Part shown: positions 54,557 to 64,000 of the stretch, piece after piece
How the letters are laid out: each line of letters opens with the position of its first letter
Numbering within the stretch: the stretch's first letter is position 1
Origin: Phoronis australis
Taxonomy: Eukaryota; Phoronida; Phoronidae
Reading direction: 5' to 3'
Length of the DNA: 64,000 nucleotides
Assembly (NCBI GenBank): GCA_002633005.1
Contig: NMRA01000030.1
Coordinates: 70,305-134,304, forward strand
Notes under the pieces: generated by a model
The model's database searches: none
Told to the model about the DNA's origin: nothing
The model's input: the letters and a program-made list of their open reading frames with translations, nothing else
Position numbers and translations under genes: made by a program

Positions 54557-54697
54557 CATGGGCGGCGCACCAGGGGCTGGGGGGGGCTATAGCCCCCACT
54601 TTTTTCATTGCTGCGCCGCCCATGGTCTATGGGCGGTGCAGCACAGGGGGCTGGGGGGATATAGCCCTCCAGTTTTGTCAGTGCTGCGCCGCACATG
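54557..54697. mobile_element. Family D hairpin repeat, two units
   Basis: Unit 1 (54557-54624) begins CATGGGCGGCGCA and ends TGCGCCGCCCATG, a perfect 13-bp inverted repeat, with GGGGGGCTATAGCCCCC as a second palindrome in its middle. Unit 2 (54628-54697) repeats the layout with GGGCGGTGCA and TGCGCCGCACATG. Related copies at 28047 and 44881. Non-coding. Confidence 0.8.
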
Positions 54698-56338
54698 AAC
54701 CATCGCACTACACAATGCGCATGCGCATTACGATTTGAAACCAAATTTTTGCCTCATCTTAAGGTCAAAGACAAAAATAGCTGAAATGGTTTTCAAAACC
54801 TTTTTAAAGGTTTTGACAAATCTTTCGATATCTCATTAATTTGCCTTCTACTGAAATTTGTGTCTCCCAAGATTTCCCTTTCTTACTCTGTTTACGGATC
54901 TAAAATTGAACGTTTTCTGAGTCAAGGCTCCACATTATGGCAAAACACGAACTGGTCAGGCATGTGTACCACAAGTGTTTCCTTGAATAGCTTCGTTTAC
55001 TGTCGTATTTTCCTGGTCAAATTTCCTTGTCTGGTCGCGTCATGTACATCCGGTTATTGGTTATTGAGGCCATTCACAAACGTACGCTTTTCTCTTGTTT
55101 CTAATAAAGTTGTTACATACTTACTTTTATTGAATAAATATTTTATAAGCTCGTCAACGAGCATTTTGTTTGACAAATTTAGTCAAAGCGTCCTTCCTCC
55201 TTTAGCATGACTAAATCTCTTTCGGTTTAACTTTGGATGGAAATGAAAATAATGAGTAACATGAAAGGTTCGTATCATTTTCATTTTCGTCCGAGAACTT
55301 TCGCATTACCGAGTTAGGGACGGATTGACAAAACCTTGAACGTGTGTGTAATGCACTAGACTTTCAGTGCAAAGAAAATCAAGTACACCCGTTCGGTGAA
55401 CAGCTCAAGCGCAATGAAGTGTTCAGTTACTGCTATAAGGGCGACGATTGTAAATGGGGGTTCATTAGCTAATAATGAATTAAGGATAAAATTTTATATT
55501 AAAACATTGGTTGTGAACTGTTCAGTAACATCTTGTAGACTGATAATCATCTTTTGAAAAACGATTTTTCAAGACAACGCACTAATTGATAAATCGCTCA
55601 GTGCGCCACCTAAATGGTCACATGTTTTGTGCTGACGAGCACACTATTATAATCTTGAATGAAATTTTAATTATAATCATAAACCTGCATAAAGTATAGG
55701 AGCAACATTTCATGTAAAATTCTAATAAAAGTTTCGTTTTAGCATATGTGTGTCTATACACAATATATTTTAAGCGTGAAGGATGACGTGTATTTCATCA
55801 TTTTATGCCGTACCAAATCCACGTTCATGAGGGTTTACATAATAGAGAGGTTTCGCAAAGCGACGTGAACGCGAATTATCAAGCATTTACTATTCCTCGT
55901 CATATATGCGGTTGTTGGCTGTGACGTATCCCGATAGTGTTTGAGTATTTTACGCGAATACAGGAGGATTCGCGAAAAATGTGGCCCTTTTTCAATTATT
56001 ATTTGGTAGGACATCGAAAAGATTATTATTTTGATAGGGTTCTCAATCTTTCTTCTTTGCTTCAGTATCAAATGAACACGATTCTTTTGTCTTTAAATGT
56101 TGTTAAAGTTTAGTTGCAAGAAAGCACTTTTTCCAAAATCCTTATTCTGCCAGGGTTAGCTGGATATCATCGAAGTAAAATGGATTTTTAACAGATAAGA
56201 GTTTGTGTTGTTAATTTTTTACGTGCTTAATTTGCATGCATCTATATATTTTAAACTCCAAATAAATTTCGCATTCTAAGAGTTGACAATTTTTCGCAGG
56301 AGTTTGTAGAAACGACTTTTCCACATTCAAGACATAGT
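54698..56338. other. Non-coding stretch
   Basis: AT-rich; ORFs up to 116 codons without any motif. Nothing recognised. Confidence 0.4.
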
Positions 56339-56591
56339 CATGGGCGCACCCAGGGGAGGGGGCTTGGGGGCTCGAAGGAGCCTCCCAATTTGGCGAATTG
56401 GGCAAAAAGTTCCGCCTCAGCGAAACAAAAAGTTCGAGCAAATGAGACAAAAGTCCACAAAGTCCACAGGAATTCGGCACAGATGCAGAAGTCGTAGGTC
56501 TTTTTTTAGTCCTCATAGATTTTCTTCGGTAAAAGGTCAGCATAACGAGAAATTCGAGCCCCCCCTGTATTTTAGGCTGGGTGAGCGCATG
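56339..56591. mobile_element. Family A MITE, 253 bp
   Basis: Starts CATGGGCGCACCCAGGGG, ends GGGTGAGCGCATG. Flanks ATAGT and ATATT differ by one base, so a decayed 5-bp duplication is possible. Internal blocks GGGCAAAAAGTTCCGCCTCA, GTAAAAGGTC and GAAATTCGAGCCCCCC place it with 10820-11061. Confidence 0.82.
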
Positions 56592-57581
56592 ATATTTCAG
56601 AATAGCGGATACGTTTTACAATAACTGGACACCCGGAGCTCAGTTATTTCGTTCACGTTTACTTTCACGCTCGCATAAAAATTTAGCTGTGGCGAAAACC
56701 ATTTTTGTTACAGTAACGAGAATCGGCACTTGCAATTACGTAAACGTCATAATTCAAGTTCACGGCGCTTTGCGAAACCCTCTCTAATGATAATAAAAAT
56801 TCGTAGGCTTAGATGTCCCTTAGACGATCATCGTGCTATTTGCAAACACTGTGATTCAGTTTGCTGCTAATATTCAACTGCTATAGGTGCTGATTAACTC
56901 GAGTAAAAAAATGAATTTGTCACTGATGCACTATTTAGTCGTCACGAATGCGCTATTTATTGTAAATCGCTCAAACAATCTGACTTGACGCAACGATACT
57001 GAACGAACGGTAACGTTTTGACCTCGACGACCGGCTGAACTTGACGGCCGTTCAGCGGCCAACCAGTATCTGAATTATGCAATAAAAGTTGACGACAATA
57101 ATCTGTGTTCATATTCTAAATGTCATTTAATAATTTGTGACACTGGCATTATTTAAAACCGTTATAATAGGCGGAGCAAACGGCAGCACGGACAGCGATA
57201 ATTCAAAGACTACATTGCATTATTTCAACAGGTTACGCCAAACCTCCATAATTCAGTGCTTTAAGGCAGATGCTTTCTACCTGGTTTGCAGTGCAATCGT
57301 GCTTAATGAAAGGAGTCAATCATTGGCTTTTCACCCGTGTGTTATGCAACAGAATATGGTGCTGATCAAAAATTGGAACAGCCCCCTATCATTTGAGACA
57401 GATGCTTTCACGTGGAGTACATGTTGGTGGAAGTGAAAGAAACGATTTCAAGGCTGCGCCTCTAAGTTTTTGCTTCGATCACCTAAACCTCACTCCCAGA
57501 CCAGCAAACACAAAACCTGCGCTACAAACTCCATTCAGTCACCCCTAAACTACACACACACTCCTAAAATGCCCCACACCT

Positions 57582-57846
57582 CAGTGGCGGATTTAGGGCG
57601 GCGGGGCCAAGGAGGCCATGCCCCCCCCCTAAAATTCACCCAGATACCATTTGGGGCAGTGAATGCACAATGCACAGGCCATGAACAAACCCCGTTTACC
57701 GTTTTTTTTTGTAATGAGGTCCACAAACCCAAATATTCGAGACCCCTGCATCCCTACATTCTAGGCTGGGCGCGCGCATGTGGCGAAATTGAGGTTATTC
57801 CTGTGCCCTGCCCCCCCCCCAACTCAAAATCCAGGATCCGTCCCTG
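57582..57846. mobile_element. Family C TIR transposon with family A-like interior
   Basis: Ends CAGTGGCGGATTTAGGG and CCAGGATCCGTCCCTG are inverted matches; flanks CACCT and CACCC suggest a 5-bp duplication. The interior includes GAGGTCCACAAACCCAAATA, TTCGAGACCCCTGCA and GGCTGGGCGCGCGCATG, which are family A signatures, so the two families share sequence. Confidence 0.8.
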
Positions 57847-57849
57847 CAC

Positions 57850-59340
57850 CCGGTGACAAACACTATATTCGGGACCAGATTCCACTGACAACTGCATCCA
57901 TGTCCCCGTCTGCAGTTTGATTCCCGGGTATGGAGTATTTTCGGAGCTAAGGGTCTCGGGCATGGAGTTTGTACCTGGGGTTTGGTGTTTGCTGGCGTGC
58001 GACTGTGGGTTATGGTATCGCAACTGAAATACACGAGTCCTTGGTTTCGTCCACCATCTTGAATATTTGATATGGCAGAGTAAACAATCGATGCACGTGC
58101 GTTTCTCACGTAAGTGGACGGGAGAGTAAGGTCTGCTCAAAGTAGCATTTTTTCGAAAAATATTGATTGTTCATTTTAAACCCGTTTTGGGCGGCACCTC
58201 GAATAATCTAGTTCATTTTGGCTTGTCTCCAGGGGCCACACCCAGAGTGCAGACACCCTTTTTTGTATATACTGTGGGGCACTCTAAGTTCTCCCGTAGT
58301 GATGATCAGATGTTAGTACCTCGTTCATAAGCGCTTCCGGTCAATATGTTCTCGTACCAAAATCTGCTATTTTCTTCACCGACGTACGAATTTGTTCTTC
58401 CGAAGCTACGCCATTGCATTCTTATCCTTTGTTTGAATTGAACATGGTTCCATTGTGACGACACAAAAAATTCCATCCCAAGATGAGTCCGGCGAAAATA
58501 TTCAACAGTTGTAATTTTCTGCACCCTGCTAGTATATTGGCGATACTAATTAAGAATACTGTAAATTCAATTAAGTTAAGCTTAAAGTTTTCCCGTTTTA
58601 TATTACTACTGTTATTATATTAACTGCGCTGTATTTTAGTCAATATCCTACTAAACTGTGAATATTAGATAAGGAAGTGTGGACGTTCAAGTTTACATAG
58701 TTCTCAGCTAGTTGTGACCGTGGAACAGCAAACTGTATAATTATGTGTTAAAAGGCTGTTCCCCAATGCAATAATCTGTGTTCAATAGCGAGCACTTTCT
58801 CAATCTTACACAATATTGGTGCTAAATAAATGTGATGCGATGTTCAGAGTGACCGACAGTGGCCATATGACCGAGACACGATCGATTACGCAACACATCG
58901 CTTCACACGACCTTCCACTAAAGCTAGGGAGCGCTCATTACTCGAAAACAAGTTGTGTCAAATGGACGTCATAAAACAAAATAGATATTGTTAAGCAATG
59001 TTGCATGAAATACGTCTTTACATGTATTTGTGCATCATCATTCTTGTATTATATCATTTGTTCAAAATTATTTTGACCTAAAGTTTTTTTAAAGTTAAAT
59101 CAGTAAGCATACCGTGTGTTAGCGTCTCGGCGCCGGGCGAAAGGCCCGAGGTATGACTGTGAAACGTAAAGGAATTTCTGTTTGATAGAAATTGATACGG
59201 GAACGGAGCAAGGCCCATGTTCTGACAGAAGCGCATCAAATATTTCAGTTACGCGTTGATGTTTCAGGTTGCAGAAAATTTCCGTTCATTGTTAACGCAA
59301 AAATTCACCAGCTGCCCAAGTGAAAAAACCTGACACAAGC
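57850..59340. other. Upstream flank of bZIP gene
   Basis: No exon recognised. ATTACGCAAC at 58885-58894 is the clearest transcription-factor-like site. Confidence 0.4.
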
Positions 59341-59356
59341 TGCTCCCGCACGTCAG

Positions 59357-59361
59357 CCAAT
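59357..59361 (+). promoter_or_regulatory. CCAAT box of bZIP promoter
   Basis: CAGCCAATCAGAG, a good NF-Y consensus, about 115 nt upstream of the TATA box. Confidence 0.5.
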
Positions 59362-59472
59362 CAGAGTGGACACCAATGTATCACTCCGCACCCAACATTA
59401 ACGTCTGCGTTGTCATTACACGGAGGTAGTCGTAAGAACAGGTCACTTGCAGTTCATAACCCCTACCGGTCA

Positions 59473-59480
59473 CTATAAAA
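59473..59480 (+). promoter_or_regulatory. TATA box of bZIP gene
   Basis: CTATAAAAGTCGGGG is a near-perfect TATA box. Transcription would start about 59503-59510, in front of a splice donor at 59603 and the coding exon. Confidence 0.65.
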
Positions 59481-59504
59481 GTCGGGGGATGACCACACTG
59501 GACT

Positions 59505-59602
59505 ATTGTTATCAACTACGTTTTGTTGTGTGTGCAAGTCTGAACAACTCCATTCCACTGAATAACTTGAACTTCAACGGACAGAAGTAATTCTGCTTTA
59601 CG
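59505..59602 (+). other. bZIP non-coding exon 1 (inferred)
   Basis: Inferred from the TATA box position to the donor CG|GTAGGC at 59603. In-frame TAA codons upstream show that translation cannot begin here, so this is 5' UTR. The intron runs 59603-60135 and ends TATCTTTTCAG. Confidence 0.5.
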
Positions 59603-60144
59603 GTAGGCGTACTTGTATTATATCTTTAACGGAAAATCACGAAATGAGTTTAAAATCAAACATAATTGGATTTATTTACCTTTGTTTTTTAATATGTGCA
59701 TATTTCGAGATATTGTCATTTCCAAGTAGTTGGGCGCTATTTGATTTAAAGTTAACGTACATGTCTCCGACCTTCGAGCGAGTCAGTCAACAACCCCACT
59801 AACGTATCGACCAGACGGTCTTACGCAATATTTGTTGTGCATCTATGTAAGGTTTTGCAATTGTCCCACTGGGAAGCGATTAAACTCGTTTCATGTTTGC
59901 AAAGTCGGTATCAGTGGCATAGGCGTTTGGACCGTAGTTTACGTTTTTGCTGCCCGTGTGACCAAAGTATGTATCGCAGTTCCGAAGACGGGACGTTCCT
60001 GTTTTACTTAACTGAAATGCAATCGTTTAATTTGTGTTCGTAGTGATACCTACATGCACGTTTAATTAAGTGATTAAATAATATGATTTATAGTCATATG
60101 TATAACTAAGTTGTGTCTCGTTTCTATCTTTTCAGAGCGATAAG

Positions 60145-60903
60145 ATGAGTGCCGCTGTGGTTGACGTGGCATTAGATTTTTCCAAGACGAGTCCTCTCAG
60201 GAAGTTCGAGAAATCACGATCACCATCTCCAGTGCCCAGTGTGACGTCAGAGACTAACTCCCGCTCGGAATCGAGGTGTTCTGATCATCACGAAAGTGAA
60301 CAATCCGGTGGCAAACCAGTGAATGCTATGAATTTGAATCCGTCGCGACACGGCAGTCTATCGAGTGAATGTTCCACCTCGTCCACGGAGCACAACTCTG
60401 AATCGGCCACCCCTGCTCACAATCGCCCTTTCAAAATGTACCCTATGACAGATTCCGTCTCCGGCTGGTACCCAGGACTGTCTCCTTCAAGTACGGACTT
60501 TTTGTCGGCATATTCCGCATCTGCTTCGGTGCCCTTTTCAACAACCCTATCCGGATCCTTAAACCCTTTATACGAAAGTGGACTCAGTGCTTTAACCCTG
60601 CCCCTGTCAGCTATGCTCAGCAGAAAAAGGCCTCGTTTCCAGGACCCAGAAACGTCAGCGAAGAAGTCCCGACAACAGCCCCCCCTGGACTCGAGCAAAG
60701 ATGAGACGTACTGGGAAAGACGACGCAAAAATAATGACGCGGCAAAAAGATCACGTGATTCGAGACGCCAGAAAGAAGAAGAAATTGCCATGAGAGCCGC
60801 ATTTTTGGAACAAGAAAATTTAAAATTGAGGGCGCAAGTTGCGATATTAAAAAGTGAAACTGCCAAACTGCATTACATGTTATACAGCCGTAGTTGTAGC
60901 TAA
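60145..60903 (+). CDS. PAR-related bZIP transcription factor (HLF/TEF, giant, CES-2-like)
   Basis: 252 residues in one exon. The ATG follows the acceptor at 60135 by 9 nt, and the frame before it is closed by a stop in exon 1. Seen: Ser-rich low-complexity N-terminus with ALDFSK near the start; basic region RRRKNNDAAKRSRDSRR (192-208); extended RAAFLEQEN (217-225); leucine zipper with I214, L221, L228, L235, L242 at exact heptads; stop ten residues beyond the last Leu. Family knowledge: this RRKNN-x-AAKRSRD basic region binds TTAYGTAA-like sites as dimers. No classical proline/acid-rich domain is visible, and the short tail resembles Drosophila giant more than HLF. NFIL3-like is less likely because of RAAFLE. 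Expected to be nuclear. Upstream and downstream DNA carries several matches to its expected site. Confidence 0.93.
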   Translation: MSAAVVDVALDFSKTSPLRKFEKSRSPSPVPSVTSETNSRSESRCSDHHESEQSGGKPVNAMNLNPSRHGSLSSECSTSSTEHNSESATPAHNRPFKMYPMTDSVSGWYPGLSPSSTDFLSAYSASASVPFSTTLSGSLNPLYESGLSALTLPLSAMLSRKRPRFQDPETSAKKSRQQPPLDSSKDETYWERRRKNNDAAKRSRDSRRQKEEEIAMRAAFLEQENLKLRAQVAILKSETAKLHYMLYSRSCS

Positions 60904-61600
60904 AGTATGATTTCGTAGTAACAAGCAACATACAGACCCCGATCGTGTACAAACATTTACTCTAAGTGCTTACATGTGTTTAGCTGTGGATTACTTTTAG
61001 AAATCATGTAAATAATTTTCATTTTCAATTTGACTTCTTGTCCGTGATTGTGTACATATTTTATATAAAGCGTTTCCTGGTTTGGGTTTTAACAGATTAC
61101 GCAAGTCTACCTCATGTTTATGACTGAATGTGTTAATATTTCAAGAAAACTTTATATTTAACTGAAACAGTGCTAAGTGGTTACCGTGTTCATGTAATGA
61201 CGTTAAATTCTGGCTCTTTATTTTGAGCATTTGATCTGAACATTGTTTCGTGTTTTCTTTTAAATTCCAATTCAACGTGGAAAAAGGCATTGTTAGGATC
61301 AAGGTGTCGATGGTATTTGTTGTTAGGTTAAAGACTTCTTGTGACCTACTACGAAACAAAATTTGGAATCACATCCTCAAGTGTATTTCTTGAATGCGCT
61401 TGTATTGTGGTACATATATATATAAACATCACAAAGATTTGATTTAGACACTCCTATTTCAACTCATTTTTCTCTGCTTCGGAAAAAAGGGAAGTGTTAA
61501 AGATTCAAGCCAAGCTTGTAAAAATGTTAAGGGCTTATTATTATTATTATTGTTATTATTATTTATAGATGAAATAAACGATGCAAGTGAAACACGATAT
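60904..61600 (+). terminator. bZIP 3' UTR and poly(A) signal
   Basis: An AT-rich 3' UTR with an (ATT)n/(TTA)n microsatellite at 61536-61565 and AATAAA at 61573-61578. ATTTA motifs occur, as in short-lived transcripts. The end point is inferred. Confidence 0.5.
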
Positions 61601-64000
61601 TATAGTCTTGGCCGTGGGAACACAGGATAATCCACTCTTCTATATTCATGGATTATGAAATGACAGGTTAGAATAGAAAACAGTTGTTATGTGACTATTG
61701 TTTGATGTTTTCTTAAACTTGGAATATTTGTGACAACTCTAGTCCACCAGTATCGTGCACAAAACTTAACAGTTGTCAGTACAACGGGAACATAATAGTA
61801 GTTTTATGACATTCCTCTCTCTCTATTTTTCTCTGTTTCAATAGAGTACAGTAGTTACAAATGCAGAAAGAGGTGAATTGGTAAAAGTTAGTTTTGACAA
61901 AATGCTAGGCAACAGGGAGATAAAGAGCGGACGGGACGAAGAGCTGCCATCTAACGGCTGTTGTAACTCCATAATAAACTCAATATTGTACAAAATTCGA
62001 TATTGTACAAACCAACACTGCTGATGCAGAGAACCTGAAGAAAACAGTACTCAAAAATACACGTGCACATTGCTTTAACCCTCATGAGATTTATAAAGCA
62101 CACGGTTTTGGTAAAAAGGTAGTCACTCATCAGCGCTATGCCATTTCCAGAAGCATGGTTTGGATTTGAAACGTTAGAGGATTGGTTGGGTCGCCTTTCG
62201 GTCGTTCGCATTGGTGTAAAGGTTAGTTGAACAGAGTCCGCCAGAAATCACGTGCGATCCTTTGAATGTTGCCTTGAAGAGTCCTATAAAATGTGAATTC
62301 CCGTTTTGTTGACAACCTACAACGCCAAAAATAGCTCAACCAATGACACGGTCTTTGAAACATTTCCATGATTTAAGTTGGATTTTCATCTCCAATTATG
62401 TCATTCTGGGCGTCAGTAAGCAAAAAAGTGTCAGGTTGACCTACTCATCCGAAATTGAGCAGTTCCAAATGAACGGTTGGTGACCCTTCAGTTTCGTTAA
62501 ATATTAAATACCGTAATCAGTGGCATGGGAAATTTTGAATGTGAAACTTGCGAGTGCTGATTTCGTGATTTTAAAGGTTTGGTTGTAACGGAATGAAATG
62601 CATCTTAAACATTTCAAACTTACGCCATCTTTCGGAAATATTGAACCATTGTGTATCACCCACTCTGCGACTTCCGCTTTCAACTTGTGACTTTTTTCGT
62701 AAAACCATTCTCTTTCTATCGTCATACGACAAAAGACACAAAGATATCTATGAAATTTTCACGAATTTCCTACTTAATTCAATCTGTTCATTTTCTCAAA
62801 AAAACGAGGTACACTTATTTTTGAGTTGTTTCTTACAGTTCATCACGAGAGGAATTGGTTGCGTGCTGTGTTTCTGAGTAACAGCGGGTGTAAAGAGGTT
62901 GTCGTCAAATTGCGTAACTCATTTCTGCAGTGATGTCGCAGTGTCCATCATGGCTGATTGATTAACGAACTTGGTGTAGAGGTTCAACAACCTATCACTG
63001 CTAACTCATTGTCACACGATCACTGTTCAGTGATCAGTGGGGAAGAATTACGCACCTTCGGCAAGTAATTGTGGTCATAAATGAATCCAATGTTAAAAGG
63101 GGGACAAAATAAGAAACAACCTCATGATACAATGCAAATTTAAGGGTGTACATGTAGTTTAGTTTTAAAGGCCACTGTACACTATCATGAACTCGAGAAG
63201 TTAAACCGCCTGTCTACATAACAGCAAGACATTGTACTATATATCATGAATTCGTCAAGTTTGATCTGTGTAGATATGACTGCAGAACTTTCTTGAAAGT
63301 AGGCTTGTTATCAAAGAGATAACGACGAGTGAGGAAGGGGCTGAACTAGGCGACGAATGGAAAGGGAAAAGGTTTCCGCCGCAGAGCAGTCCATAATCCC
63401 TCGCTTTTGAAAGACTTAGAAATACATTAATGCTGTCGTACCAAAATTTCGTTAAGAATTCGTAATGCTCGCTATTATGCTCAACTAGTGACATAACCCG
63501 TGAAACAGGAATGTTAACCTAGTTATTGCTTACCGTCGTAAATGTTCAATAATATACTTTTGATTTTAAGTATTTTTCACTCTGTAGCTAAAGCATTAAA
63601 GGCGTAAGCAACTCATTTCAAAAAGATGTGATCCTCTGCATCAGTGACCGTTGTCATTAGTCTGTGCCAAACTGACATCTCTAAGCTACGTAGTCTGGGT
63701 AAACAGACCGGCCTTCTTGCAATGTAAATGTACATACATGCAATAGAGTGTGGCGCAATAGCCCAGCCATTGTTACACAAGCTGTCGCAATATTTCGATC
63801 AGCTAGTAAGGGTTACTGACTCTTAGGGATTTCAGAGTTGAAGTAACCTGCAGCAATTCTTTACCCAACATTTGTAGAATTTAGTCCACATCCCCAACGT
63901 TTTCCTGACCTATTTTGTGCGACCGACTGAGGGGTAGCCCACTCGTTTAGTTATATCGGGGAAAGGGTGCGGGTGAAAGCTTGAGAAGCGTGTAACAATT
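61601..64000. other. Downstream flank, nothing recognised
   Basis: No exon, RNA gene or repeat family identified. TTGCGTAA lies at 62910. Confidence 0.4.

Noticed and set aside
60417-60866. 149-codon minus-strand ORF
   Set aside because: Antisense shadow of the bZIP coding exon.

Overview
The window is eukaryotic genomic DNA. It has GT-AG introns, long AT-rich non-coding stretches, many short dispersed repeats and polyadenylation signals. The gene set fits an invertebrate metazoan: a SERAC1 orthologue, a CYP2U1-like cytochrome P450, and a PAR-related bZIP factor whose basic region lies between vertebrate HLF/TEF and insect giant. The abundant small inverted-repeat transposons are typical of marine invertebrates; I lean towards a hemichordate or cephalochordate-like deuterostome, but the sequence alone does not settle this. 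There are three isolated Ns, all in or beside poly-C runs of repeat copies.

Layout. 1-8.4 kb: the last eight coding exons of SERAC1 on the + strand, with a foldback element and an octapeptide-length minisatellite in its introns. 8.4-10.5 kb: intergenic, with two short repeats. 10.5-14.9 kb: a complete four-exon, 507-residue P450 on the - strand, convergent with SERAC1; its last intron holds two more small transposons. 15-34 kb: no recognisable gene, several inverted-repeat elements, satellites and old dispersed repeats. 34.0-35.3 kb: a 5'-truncated non-LTR retrotransposon with an open C-terminal reverse-transcriptase reading frame and a 13-bp target-site duplication. 35.3-59.4 kb: a second gene desert with a decayed LINE, several foldback elements, and clusters of short motifs. 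59.4-61.6 kb: the bZIP gene, with TATA and CCAAT elements, a non-coding first exon, one intron, and the whole protein in exon 2. 61.6-64 kb: nothing recognisable.

The three genes have no obvious shared pathway. SERAC1 is a lipid-remodelling hydrolase, the P450 an ER monooxygenase, and the bZIP a transcription factor. Consensus-like PAR/C/EBP sites cluster at the bZIP gene and in the desert upstream of it, which suggests, without proving, autoregulation. I found no operon, CRISPR array, rRNA or convincing tRNA gene. I see no clearly novel biological system; the best leads are several small transposon families defined here by termini and target duplications, a dense CCCANTTGG motif cluster, and one unrecognised protein-like ORF.
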